Below are positions 16,696-26,025 of a DNA stretch of 64,000 nucleotides, piece after piece (positions within the stretch are counted from its first letter, which is position 1; the number at the start of each line of letters is the position of its first letter). This DNA comes from JALZOC01 sp035758845 (GTDB taxonomy: Bacteria > Acidobacteriota > Vicinamibacteria > Vicinamibacterales > 2-12-FULL-66-21). The position numbers and the translations under genes were made by a program. The notes beneath the pieces were generated by a model. That model saw only the letters and a program-made list of their open reading frames with translations. It did no database searches and was not told where the DNA came from. The stretch covers positions 5,917-69,916 of the forward strand of contig DASTVZ010000217.1 in NCBI GenBank assembly GCA_035758845.1. Direction: 5' to 3'.

Positions 16696-16989
16696 ATGAC
16701 ACTATCCGACTTCAAACGCACCACTTCGGAGAGGGAGCCGCCCGCGACGCTGTCGGCTCCACTGCGCGCGCTGTGGCACGATGCCAAAGGCGAGTGGGAT
16801 GCAGCGCACGAAGTCGCGCAGAACATCGACGATGCGACCGGCGCGTGGATTCACGCCTACCTGCACCGCAAAGATGGTGATCTCGGAAACGCTGGCTACT
16901 GGTATCGCCGAGCGCAGAAGCCGGAGTGCCGCAACAGCCTCGATGCGGAGTGGGAGGAGATTGCGGCGGCGCTCCTGAGTGAAGGCTAA
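16696..16989 (+). CDS. Small conserved hypothetical protein (97 aa)
   Basis: 97 residues, soluble, acidic-neutral, no signal peptide. It contains LRALWHDAKGEWDAAHEVAQNID and a GAWIHAYLHRKDGDLGNAGYWYRRA block that reads like one and a half TPR-type helical hairpins. I recognise this as a recurring short family in soil bacteria but know no function. It is monocistronic between a repeat region and a convergent gene. Confidence 0.7.
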   Translation: MTLSDFKRTTSEREPPATLSAPLRALWHDAKGEWDAAHEVAQNIDDATGAWIHAYLHRKDGDLGNAGYWYRRAQKPECRNSLDAEWEEIAAALLSEG

Positions 16990-17068
16990 AATTACGCTTT
17001 CCGCGGGATGCGACCGATCTCACGGTCGATATCGCGAAGATCACACCGCAAATCGCTGGATCGCATGT

Positions 17069-18034
17069 TCATGCCACAAGATTCAGCCATACGCCGCTGA
17101 TCCGGAATTGCTGGACACTTCCTGGTACACGTTCTACGACCACGTGATACTCCATAGCAGTGCTTGGATCCGGGCGAATCATTACTTCCACCAACGCCTT
17201 ATTCCGTGGTGCATTCCAGACTACGGCCTCGGCACCGAGAGCTGCCTCCTCCCCTTCGGCATAGAAGGCATTTGCCAGAACGAGCTCCTTGACACGATCG
17301 TCATCACTGGCGGGCAGTCGAGTACGGGGATAGCCCGTGACAGATCGGCCAGTGATGACCCATCTTTGTGCTTTTGCAATCTCGTGTTCCGCAAGTTCTT
17401 CCTCATCGAGAGGGCTCGCCAGCTGCAAGATGCGGAGAGCTTCCTGGGTTCTCATGGAGCCCAGTGTCAATGCTGCGGCAGCGGCAGGCCCATCGGCGTC
17501 AGGGTGGCGATACATTTGAATGCACTTCTTCAGAAAGGCAAAGTTCTCGCGATTCTTCGTTTGCACTAACGAGCCCGCCAAATACGCTGATAACTCATTT
17601 CTCAGCGTCTCGTCCTGCTCCTTCCGGATGGCGGTGAGGAGTGCCATCAACCCGTCAGGATTTCCAATATAGGCGAGAGCGCGCCCGGCTCTTGCTCGAA
17701 CGTCAGGTCGATTTAGCGCGCGCTCGAGTTCCGGGACGACGACCGTGTCCCTGCGGAATAATTCCGCCGCTGCCTCGTCCTCGTCGTCAATTCTGAGGAG
17801 TGTAACCACGGTGAGGTTCCGAACATTTACACGAGACTGGGATGGTGAAGACTGAGACGGACTCGCTAAGCGAGAGCCAGCCAAAAAAGGAGAAGCGCTG
17901 CACACGATTGAGCAGGCGATAAGGCTCACGAAGGTGCTGACCGTTCGGCCAACCTCGAGCCTCGTCGGGAGAGCAGATTCCGCCTGGTCGGCAACCCTGC
18001 GAGTACGCAGCGATGACGTACATCGTTTCGGCAT
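17069..18034 (-). CDS. Secreted HEAT-repeat-like protein
   Basis: About 321 residues from the ATG at 18034 (starts further upstream are possible to 18097). A hydrophobic segment at about 30-50 may be a signal peptide with an unusually long N-region. Residues about 85-200 carry HEAT-like helical pairs (VVPELERALNRPDVRARAGRALAYIG, GPAAAAALTLGSMRTQEALRIL). The last 90 residues are beta-rich and unassigned. Such proteins are usually scaffolds. No partner gene is obvious. The N-terminal choice is the weak point. Confidence 0.65.
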   Translation of the reverse strand: MPKRCTSSLRTRRVADQAESALPTRLEVGRTVSTFVSLIACSIVCSASPFLAGSRLASPSQSSPSQSRVNVRNLTVVTLLRIDDEDEAAAELFRRDTVVVPELERALNRPDVRARAGRALAYIGNPDGLMALLTAIRKEQDETLRNELSAYLAGSLVQTKNRENFAFLKKCIQMYRHPDADGPAAAAALTLGSMRTQEALRILQLASPLDEEELAEHEIAKAQRWVITGRSVTGYPRTRLPASDDDRVKELVLANAFYAEGEEAALGAEAVVWNAPRNKALVEVMIRPDPSTAMEYHVVVERVPGSVQQFRISGVWLNLVA

Positions 18035-18123
18035 GTGGTCTTCATCGCACGAATGGTGGAACGCGCATGCCACAGCTTCGTGGCACGATTCACGCACAGG
18101 GACGATGTTACGATGGAGGCGTG

Positions 18124-18345
18124 ATGACCGTCGACGAACTTCGAGCCGAGATGCTACATGGATTCAGCGAGCTCCGTGCTCAGATCAAGGCTGAAGGGGA
18201 AACAACACGTCGCCATTTCGACGTGATGGTCGAAAAAATGAGCGATTCGGTCAAGATCGTTGCTGAGGCGACCTCGCACCATGCCACTCGTATCGACGAT
18301 CACGAGGGGAGGCTTAAGCGGCTGGAACGACCACGACGGCGGTAG
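18124..18345 (+). CDS. Small coiled-coil protein (73 aa)
   Basis: The ATG at 18124 is placed by GGAGG 4-5 nt upstream. The 73 residues are almost entirely helical and charged (MTVDELRAEMLHGFSELRAQ ... HEGRLKRLERPRRR), with heptad-like hydrophobic spacing, ending in a basic tail. Similar short coiled coils are common and uncharacterised. Divergent from the HEAT-like gene, with convergent permease downstream. Confidence 0.65.
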   Translation: MTVDELRAEMLHGFSELRAQIKAEGETTRRHFDVMVEKMSDSVKIVAEATSHHATRIDDHEGRLKRLERPRRR

Positions 18346-18395
18346 ACGGCGAAGATCACTCAGCCATCAGTAATCGAAAATCAGCATTTTTAGAC

Positions 18396-20861
18396 TCACT
18401 CGTACCGAAGCGCAATGATCGGATCCACCCGGCTCGCGCGGCGCGCGGGGATCCAGACGGCGAGCAACGCGACCAGCGTCAGCACCACCGGCACTCCGAC
18501 AAACACCATCGGATCGCGCGCCGTCACACCGAACAGGAATGTGGCGATCACCCGCGCAAGACCGAGGGCGGCGGCAACGCCGACGATCACACCGACGACG
18601 GCAAGGCGCATTCCTTGTAGCACGACCATGTTCTTGACCTGCGTCACCTGCGCACCAAGCGCAAGACGGATCCCGATCTCCTGTGTGCGCTGCTCGACGG
18701 AGTACGCCATCAAGCCGTAAATACCAATGGCCGCCAGCAGCAGGGCCGAGGCACCGAAGACGGTCATCAGCCACATGTTGAATTGCTCTTGTGACGTTGA
18801 CCGGGACCTCACCTCCGCCATCGAGCGGACGTTGCTGACGGGAAGCCCGGTCGCCTGTCGCAGTTCTTCCTGAATCGCCGAACTCAGCGCGTGCGGTTCC
18901 ATTTGCGTGCGGACGACCCATGCGATTGGCGTCAATCGAACGTTGAGCGCGTTGGCGAGATCGGGAAGCTGCGCCTGCGGAATGAACATTTTCGGACCCG
19001 GATCGCTGTTCAGGCCGTTGTCCCGCGAGTCGGCAACGACGCCGATGATTTGGCGCTCTGGTTCGTCAGCGAACTCCCGCATGACGCCGCGGCCGACGAT
19101 CAGGCGCTCGCCAATCGGGCTGCTCTTCGGCCAGAACTCTTTCGCCATCGACTCATTGATAATCACAACGCCTGGCGCGTGACTGTCGTCGCGATCGACA
19201 AACGTTCGTCCCTGCCTCACCGGAATCCTGAACACCTCGAAATACCCGGGCGATACGGTGTTCCAGTCGCCACCGCCATCGAATGGACCGTCTGACTTGC
19301 GCCCGACGATCTTGAAAGGAAGTCCGTATCCTCCCTCGAGCGGGATGCAGCATGTGGCGCTTGCCGTGACGACGCCGGGAAGCGCGCGCAGACGCTCGAC
19401 GCCGTCGCGCACGAGCTGCGCCACCGCTTCTGACTTCTGAAATCGCGGACCGGTCAGCGACATGCGCATCGTCAACACGTTTGACCCGTCGAAGCCAGGA
19501 TCGACGTGCGACAGTGCGACGGCGGTTCTGATCAATAAGGCGGATCCGATCAAGAGCACCAGCGCGAGGGCAACTTCCATCACGACCAGGACGGAACGTG
19601 CCTTGTTCTGTCTGAAGCCGGTGCCCGACCGTCCACTACTTTCCTTCAGTGTTGTCGTCAAATCCGCTTTCGAGCTTTGCAGCGCGGGAATCAAGCCAAA
19701 GAGAATCCCGGTACCAAGCGAGACCGCGATCGTGAAGAACACGACACGCCAATCGACGCCGATGGCCGCGCCGTCCTCGCCAACACGCGGCAACCCGGCA
19801 GTGCTAATCGCGAGCAGCGCGCGGATGCCGATGATTCCAAACAGGAGGCCGAATAGACCGCCGGCGGTGGACAGGACGACGCTCTCGGTCAGGAGCTGGC
19901 GGATGATCCGCCCGCGTGAGCCGCCGATTGCCGCGCGAATGGCGATCTCACGCCGCCGTCCGGTCGCGCGCGCCAGGAGCAGATTCGCCACGTTGGCGCA
20001 GGCGATGAGCAGCACAAAACTGACTGCACCGGCCATGACGAGCAGCAACGTCTTGACGTTTCGGACGAGCACTTCTCGAATTGGCAGCGCAGAAAAAAAC
20101 TGATTCGGACCGAGCGAGTTGGGAAACTTTTCTGTGTAGCCGGTGGTCGACAGCTTCAGCCGCGCCTGCGCCTGTTCAAGCGTGACGCCCGGCTTCAGGC
20201 GGCCCGCGGATCGAAAATAGTGCCCCTGATCCTTCGTGTACGGATCGAGCTGAAATGGAACCCACACCAGCGGCGGCGGACCAACGTCCTCGAAGTGAAA
20301 GTCCCCGAGCACACCGACGACGGTGTAGGTGTCGCCGCTCAACGAAATCGACCGTCCGAGGATGTTCGGATCGCTATTGAAGCGCGTCGACCAGAAACCC
20401 GAGCTGAGGACGACGACCCGCGCACGGTCCGGGAGATCCTCATCCGCAGCAAAGGTCCGGCCGATCCTGACGGGCGCTCCGAACAGGCGGAAAAAGTCCG
20501 AAGAGACCTGTGCCGATCGCAGCTGCTCGGGCATGCTGCCGCCGGTGTAATTGACGATGCCGGTTCGAAATGCCGACACGTCCTGGACGACGTCGGACTG
20601 CTCCCGGTAATGTTGAAATTTCGCCGGCGAGGCAGCGGGGCCGCCATCCCCCTGCGGCGACATGTTCATGAAGACGACAAGGCGGTCGGCGTCCGGGAAC
20701 GCGACGGGGCGAAGCAGGACCGCGTTGACGACTGAGAAGATCGCCGTGTTGACTCCGATGCCCAGAGTCAGTGCCGCCACTGCGGCGAGCGTAAACGCCG
20801 GGCTCTTCGCAAACATCCGCAGCGAATGGGTCAGGTCTTTGAAGAAGCTCTCGAATGCCAT
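18396..20861 (-). CDS. FtsX/MacB-type permease (acidobacterial duplicated orphan permease)
   Basis: 821 residues. N-terminal helix after FFKDLTHSLRMFAKSPAFTLAAVAALTLGIGVNTAIFSVVNAVLLRP, a MacB-like periplasmic domain at about 60-260, an FtsX domain of three helices at about 270-400 (LLARATGRRREIAIRAAIGG), a second periplasmic domain and a second FtsX domain ending IPARRASRVDPIIALRYE. This is the duplicated orphan permease type of Acidobacteria. Unlike the copy at 55157 it lacks the N-terminal cytoplasmic prefix and has no padR or ATPase gene beside it. AGGA lies about 6 nt before the ATG. Substrate unknown; MacB relatives move lipoproteins, peptides or macrolides. Confidence 0.9.
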   Translation of the reverse strand: MAFESFFKDLTHSLRMFAKSPAFTLAAVAALTLGIGVNTAIFSVVNAVLLRPVAFPDADRLVVFMNMSPQGDGGPAASPAKFQHYREQSDVVQDVSAFRTGIVNYTGGSMPEQLRSAQVSSDFFRLFGAPVRIGRTFAADEDLPDRARVVVLSSGFWSTRFNSDPNILGRSISLSGDTYTVVGVLGDFHFEDVGPPPLVWVPFQLDPYTKDQGHYFRSAGRLKPGVTLEQAQARLKLSTTGYTEKFPNSLGPNQFFSALPIREVLVRNVKTLLLVMAGAVSFVLLIACANVANLLLARATGRRREIAIRAAIGGSRGRIIRQLLTESVVLSTAGGLFGLLFGIIGIRALLAISTAGLPRVGEDGAAIGVDWRVVFFTIAVSLGTGILFGLIPALQSSKADLTTTLKESSGRSGTGFRQNKARSVLVVMEVALALVLLIGSALLIRTAVALSHVDPGFDGSNVLTMRMSLTGPRFQKSEAVAQLVRDGVERLRALPGVVTASATCCIPLEGGYGLPFKIVGRKSDGPFDGGGDWNTVSPGYFEVFRIPVRQGRTFVDRDDSHAPGVVIINESMAKEFWPKSSPIGERLIVGRGVMREFADEPERQIIGVVADSRDNGLNSDPGPKMFIPQAQLPDLANALNVRLTPIAWVVRTQMEPHALSSAIQEELRQATGLPVSNVRSMAEVRSRSTSQEQFNMWLMTVFGASALLLAAIGIYGLMAYSVEQRTQEIGIRLALGAQVTQVKNMVVLQGMRLAVVGVIVGVAAALGLARVIATFLFGVTARDPMVFVGVPVVLTLVALLAVWIPARRASRVDPIIALRYE

Positions 20862-21052
20862 GAACGATCCTGGAATCAGCTCGTGTGGCCGATGAAACGA
20901 ATTGAACGGGAACGCGGACAGTCGTTAGACGCCCGATCGAGCGATTTTGTTCGTGAGTAACCTCCAGGATTCGTCCCATATGTCGTCACGTGGCACGCAG
21001 CACTGTTGGGATACGATGGCGGCCACCGATCGACGTCGACGAGAGAGGTTAC

Positions 21053-21631
<579 letters not shown>

Positions 21632-21655
21632 GGAGGTGCGCGAGCCCCGGTCTAT

Positions 21656-21805
21656 TCAGTGGCGCTTGAAAAACTGAACCGCACGTTCGTGCTTCTCAGC
21701 AGCAGCGCGGCTGCCAAAGGTGCCGAGGTTCTTCCGCCGACCCGTCTTGGGATCCTTCTTGCGCGAGTACAACCGGTATTGGCCTGATTTCAGTTTGCGG
21801 ATCAC
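21656..21805 (-). CDS. Small basic conserved protein (49 aa)
   Basis: GTG start at 21805 with AAAGGTG about 5 nt upstream, TGA at 21656-21658. The 49 residues (MIRKLKSGQYRLYSRKKDPK..., then GRRKNLGTF and AAAEKHERAVQFFKRH) carry about 17 basic residues. I recognise the same short protein from many unrelated bacteria; function unknown, possibly nucleic-acid binding. It lies 11 bp after the end of the M14 gene on the same strand, and convergent to the TMEM175 gene. Confidence 0.8.
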   Translation of the reverse strand: MIRKLKSGQYRLYSRKKDPKTGRRKNLGTFGSRAAAEKHERAVQFFKRH

Positions 21806-21816
21806 GTATCACCTTT

Positions 21817-24800
21817 CTAACGCGCATCCACTTTCCGTCCCACGTCGAGATTGTCGAAGCTCAATATTGTGTTGAACACCATGAAATAACTGCCGATGGT
21901 TTCGCCGCGATAGATCGGGTTGTGGGCGAAGAGCACGACGTGCCCTTTTCCGACCGGCACATCAACGACGACAGGACGTTGCGCGATATCGTTTCCGCCT
22001 TCGAGCAAGCCGGACACCAGCAGCGTGTTCTGCGCATCGAAGCGCATCGCGACTCTAGGACGGAGCTGAGGTGGAATCAGCGTCGCAGGATTCCGCTTCA
22101 GTTGCTCTTCGGTCGGCAGCGCATATTGCCAGGGCTGCACCTGCGCGGGTGGAGGAAGAGGCGAAAGGTTCGAGCCTTCCTGAGCCGGCCTGCCCTGCAC
22201 GACGTCCGGGTCGTCGGGCGTTCCGCGCCCCGTCGGTCGTCCGCCAGGGCCACCACCCCGTCCACCGCCACCAGTGGGTCCCGCGGTAGCGCCTCCGGCG
22301 CGGCCGCCGCCGCCAACACTGGCGCTGACGCTGAAGCTTTCGCCGCTGTCGCTGTACACGGCGAGATTGTCCGGGATGCCGTAGACGATCGGACTCGCGC
22401 CATCGACGATCTTCGTTCGCAGCAACGAGCCCACGACCCGGGAACCGGCCGCCGGACGGTTGACGGTCACACCATAGGTAAAGTTGTTGGTGATCGCGAA
22501 CTCGGCCGTCGTATCCGACCCGAGGAATACGCCGCCCTCCTTGATGAATTCACGGAGATGCATGAGCCCCTCGAGCCCCATGCCGATTCGGATGTCGTCG
22601 GTCTGGGCCCATGTGCCGACGTTCGGCGTCTCTGTCGAATGGCGATATGGAATCGGGTTGCGCCACAACGGCATGCCTTCGACTGCCGACTGGCCGCCGC
22701 CAGGCCCAAAAATGATGATGTCGTACCTGGATCGAAGATCCGGCGTTTTTCGAATCGTCTCCGGATCGATGTAGTCGTACGGAATCTTGTAGAGATCGAA
22801 CGCCTGCCGCCACCATCCCTCGGTCTGCGTGCTGGTCCATTGATGAAGGATCGCAACACGTGCCGCTCGTGCGGGATGCGTCTTCACCGTCGGCGCGGAT
22901 TCGAGCGCGCGCGCCTGAAGGCCAAGATCGCGTGTGACCCGATCCAGATCTGCCGCCGACACTCCACGAATCAGAAACGCCCCGCGGTTGAACTTCGCGC
23001 CGCTCGATTCGAATGCCTCCTCCGCCAACTGGATATCGGCGTCTCTGAGCGCATAACGCAGACTCACCAGCGTGTTGTCCGCGTTGTGGTTGATCGCATA
23101 CACACTGCCCTGGCCGGTAATGCCGCTCGGCGCCTTGATCTCGCCGGTAACGGACGTGACCGGTACCGTGAGAACCGACGCGTCGGTCACGCGCACTGCC
23201 TGGACGGCGAATCCTTCGGGGAAGGTCCACCCCGTGTCGTCGTACGGCCGAGTCTGCGGGTCGTTTGGCGCCCAGTATTGATAATCGAGAAGCGCGTCGG
23301 CAATGCGCGAATATGGTTGGTCCATGCGGACGATGTAACTGCCGGCCGGAAATTCGCGCGTCGTTTCACGCGGACGTTGTGGCTGTTGTTGCGGCGGCTG
23401 GGCGGACGCCTCGGCAACTGCTTCGACGTTCTCCGCACCCGTGGCACCCTGGGCACCACTCGACTCCGCCCCACGGGGCGTCGCTCGTGGCAGGCCCGCT
23501 GCCTCTGGTCGAGTGTCCTGAGCGAGCGGCTCTTCCCCGCGAGTCGAAGGACCCGCACCCCTCCCCCGTCCCACCGGCGCCCGAACAGGAACCTTGACGG
23601 TGAACGCTGACGTCGCCCGCGAAATCTCCACCGCCTGTCGCTGCAGAACGCGAAGGAGCTCCGCCTGCGAGCCGGGACGAGGATCGCTGGCCGGAAATAC
23701 GTACGCCGCCGGCCCTTCCGTGCGCGCCTTCAGGATCGAACGCTTGCTCTTGTCATAGAAGTTCCGAAGGAAGTAGACCCGATTGTTCGCCAGGTAGTTG
23801 AGCGAGATCAGGATCCCTGTCTGCTCGTAGTTGTTGTTGTTGCGAAGCGACCATCGGACGCGTGAGATTGGAGGATTCTGGCGAAACCACGTCCGCGCCG
23901 TTTCCGCAGGGGTCAACGTCCGCTCCTCGGTATCCGCGCTGCCGCTGTTGCCAAACGTCTCGTACAGACGGCTGATCCCATTGTGGGTCGCGGCCATGAA
24001 CATCAGATAGCCGGGCGACCACGTGTCGAACGTGCCCCACGCATACACGCCGGGCATTCCCATGCGCGTCATCTCGTTGACGTTGTTCCATCCGATCAGA
24101 TGCCACTCGTTGGTCAGAATCGGATCGAGCCACGCGTTGTAGGGTCCGTTACCGATCGTGTTGTCGTAAAGGAACGAACCCGACTCGTGGAGATCGTGCA
24201 GCACCTGCGCTTTCCAGGCGAGATACGTATTCAGTACGTTCTGTGAAAGTTTGAGCGTCAGCGCCATGGCGTCGCGGTTGTTGTCGTGCGCGACGTAGTG
24301 GCCCCAATACACCGCGCTCATCGGCGTGTCTTTCGGATGCTTCTTTCGCCATTCGTACGCATCGACCACCCGATCGCGTCCGTCGGGCTCGACGACGGGG
24401 GTGATCAGCGTGATGACATGCTCACGGATGTTCCGGATGTAGAGGCTGTCATCGACGGCGAGACGATACGCGAGCTCCATGAGCGCCGTCGGCGCACCCG
24501 CTTCAGTCGAGTGGATCGTCCCGGTGATGTAATACACGGGCGCCGCCCGCCTCGCGATCTCATCGGCGAACTCGTCGTTCATCTTGATCGTCCGCGGATC
24601 GGCAAGCTTGGCAAGATCCGCCTTGTTCTGATTGAGCTTCGCCATCAACGCTTCGGATGCCACGGCCACGGCGAGCATCTCGCGCCCTTCTTCGGAGGTG
24701 CCAATCGAATACACCTTCACGCGCGGCGTCGCCTTCGCCAGCAGGCGCATGTATTCGTAGATCTCTTTGGTATAGGGAAGCTTCCCCTCGGCACCGGCGA

Positions 24801-25080
24801 TGTCGCCCAGGACGGCGGCCGGAGTCGGCACTGTCTTCGAAGCCGGCAGGTAATCGACCAGCGGCGAGAGGAAGAACGTTTCGGTCGTGTACTTCTTGAT
24901 CTTCTTCGTGTACTCCTCATCGATGGCCTGATTCGGATCGCGTCCGGGCTTCGCATTCGCGAGATCCGCTTCACTCGCTTTCTTCCGATCGTTGTCATTC
25001 GATGCCGACGGTCGTCCGGCAAGGGGCAGGGTCAGAGTGAGGATGACGAGGAAGAATGTGAGACGACGGGTCATGAGCAT
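21817..25080 (-). CDS. M14-family zinc carboxypeptidase, large secreted form
   Basis: 1087 residues. Signal peptide at about 1-26. The M14 domain spans about 100-420: GTIHSTEAGA carries the HxxE zinc ligands, then VVEPDGRDR and a downstream HDLHESGSF. Residues about 520-590 are a Gly/Arg then Glu/Pro/Gln-rich linker. The C-terminal half contains a region resembling glutamine-amidotransferase-like folds (YDIIIFGPGGG) and a second Gly/Arg-rich stretch near 930-970. It probably degrades peptides outside the cell or in the periplasm. Long M14 proteins of this architecture are typical of Acidobacteria and Gemmatimonadetes. Confidence 0.88.
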   Translation of the reverse strand: MLMTRRLTFFLVILTLTLPLAGRPSASNDNDRKKASEADLANAKPGRDPNQAIDEEYTKKIKKYTTETFFLSPLVDYLPASKTVPTPAAVLGDIAGAEGKLPYTKEIYEYMRLLAKATPRVKVYSIGTSEEGREMLAVAVASEALMAKLNQNKADLAKLADPRTIKMNDEFADEIARRAAPVYYITGTIHSTEAGAPTALMELAYRLAVDDSLYIRNIREHVITLITPVVEPDGRDRVVDAYEWRKKHPKDTPMSAVYWGHYVAHDNNRDAMALTLKLSQNVLNTYLAWKAQVLHDLHESGSFLYDNTIGNGPYNAWLDPILTNEWHLIGWNNVNEMTRMGMPGVYAWGTFDTWSPGYLMFMAATHNGISRLYETFGNSGSADTEERTLTPAETARTWFRQNPPISRVRWSLRNNNNYEQTGILISLNYLANNRVYFLRNFYDKSKRSILKARTEGPAAYVFPASDPRPGSQAELLRVLQRQAVEISRATSAFTVKVPVRAPVGRGRGAGPSTRGEEPLAQDTRPEAAGLPRATPRGAESSGAQGATGAENVEAVAEASAQPPQQQPQRPRETTREFPAGSYIVRMDQPYSRIADALLDYQYWAPNDPQTRPYDDTGWTFPEGFAVQAVRVTDASVLTVPVTSVTGEIKAPSGITGQGSVYAINHNADNTLVSLRYALRDADIQLAEEAFESSGAKFNRGAFLIRGVSAADLDRVTRDLGLQARALESAPTVKTHPARAARVAILHQWTSTQTEGWWRQAFDLYKIPYDYIDPETIRKTPDLRSRYDIIIFGPGGGQSAVEGMPLWRNPIPYRHSTETPNVGTWAQTDDIRIGMGLEGLMHLREFIKEGGVFLGSDTTAEFAITNNFTYGVTVNRPAAGSRVVGSLLRTKIVDGASPIVYGIPDNLAVYSDSGESFSVSASVGGGGRAGGATAGPTGGGGRGGGPGGRPTGRGTPDDPDVVQGRPAQEGSNLSPLPPPAQVQPWQYALPTEEQLKRNPATLIPPQLRPRVAMRFDAQNTLLVSGLLEGGNDIAQRPVVVDVPVGKGHVVLFAHNPIYRGETIGSYFMVFNTILSFDNLDVGRKVDAR

Positions 25081-25160
25081 ACGTGCGAATTGTAATGTCT
25101 CTGGCGGTTAGCGGTCGGCGGTTGGCGACTGGTTAAGAAACTGGAAACTGGAAACTGACA
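25081..25160. repeat. AAACTGG / GCGGTTGGCG short tandem words
   Basis: Three GAAACTG units at 25137-25159, preceded by GGTTAGCGGTCGGCGGTTGGCGACTGGTT words. A local low-complexity array between two genes on the minus strand. Confidence 0.6.
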
Positions 25161-25913
25161 TCATCCCCGCCCAATGAACGGCATTTTCGTCGCCATCAGC
25201 GTCATGAACTGGACGTTGGCCTCGAGCGGCAACCCCGCCATGTAGACGACGGCTCGGGCGACGTGATCGAGGTCCATCAATGGTTCCACACGGATCGCGC
25301 CATCCGCTTGCGGAACGCCTTTCGCCATCTTCGCCGCCAGCTCGGTCGCGGCATTCCCGATATCGATTTGGCTGCAGACGATGTCGAACTGGCGCCCATC
25401 CAGGGAGATTGATTTGGTGAGCCCGGTGATACCGTGCTTTGTTGCGGTATATGGAGCCGAGTAAGGCCGAGGAACGTAAGCAGAGATCGAGCCGTTGTTG
25501 ATGATCCGCCCACCGCGCGGCGTTTGCGTCTTCATCACGCGGAACGCCTCGCGGGCGCACAGGAATGCGCCGGTCAGATTCACGTCGACGACCGAGCGCC
25601 ACTGCTCCACCGTCAACTCGTCAATGGTCGCGCCCGGCACATTGATCCCGGCGTTGTTGAAGAGGACGTCGAGTCGTCCGAACTCCTGGCAGACCGCGGC
25701 AAACAGTTTCGCCACCGACTCGGCGTTGGCGACATCGGTGGGGAACACCAGTCGCTTCGCAGAACCGCTGTCGACCGTGTTCGCGGTCTCTTCGAGTGGT
25801 TCGCTACGCCGGCCGGCCAGTGCCACCGCGTATCCTTCTTTCAAGAGGGCCACCGCCACGGCCCTGCCGATGCCGCTTCCCGCCCCGGTCACCACCGCAG
25901 TCTTGTGAGTCAT
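25161..25913 (-). CDS. SDR-family oxidoreductase
   Basis: 250 residues from the ATG at 25913. Classical short-chain dehydrogenase: cofactor motif TGAGSGIG at about 10-17, NNAG at about 90, and a catalytic S-Y-K set visible as NGSISAY...YTATKHG near 142-160. The substrate of NAD(P)-dependent oxidation/reduction is not predictable. The open frame extends upstream to 26108 through a hairpin repeat and is not coding there. It lies downstream of, but on the opposite strand to, the tricorn-like gene. Confidence 0.9.
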   Translation of the reverse strand: MTHKTAVVTGAGSGIGRAVAVALLKEGYAVALAGRRSEPLEETANTVDSGSAKRLVFPTDVANAESVAKLFAAVCQEFGRLDVLFNNAGINVPGATIDELTVEQWRSVVDVNLTGAFLCAREAFRVMKTQTPRGGRIINNGSISAYVPRPYSAPYTATKHGITGLTKSISLDGRQFDIVCSQIDIGNAATELAAKMAKGVPQADGAIRVEPLMDLDHVARAVVYMAGLPLEANVQFMTLMATKMPFIGRG

Positions 25914-25928
25914 TTCAAATTGAATCCT

Positions 25929-25958
25929 GTGGCTTCCGCCTTTAGCCGGCAGAAAGCA
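25929..25958. repeat. CTTCCGCC hairpin repeat, copy 2
   Basis: GTGGCTTCCGCCTTTAGCCG followed by a decayed right arm (GCAGAAAGC). It sits 15 bp upstream of the SDR start, and the left flank GTGGCTTCCG matches copy 3. Confidence 0.6.
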
Positions 25959-26025
25959 TTCATCACACCGCTCGTCCCATCGATACCCAACTCGTAGTAC
26001 TATCCGCCCTTCTCGGAGGTGGTCG

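Noticed and set aside
17787..18023. Possible frameshifted N-terminus of the HEAT-like gene
   Set aside because: The alternative frame does give a Met-initiated peptide but has no better signal peptide; no evidence for a frameshift.
21922..23610. 562-codon forward open frame opposite the M14 carboxypeptidase
   Set aside because: Arg-rich translation with no domain, antisense to a well-supported gene.
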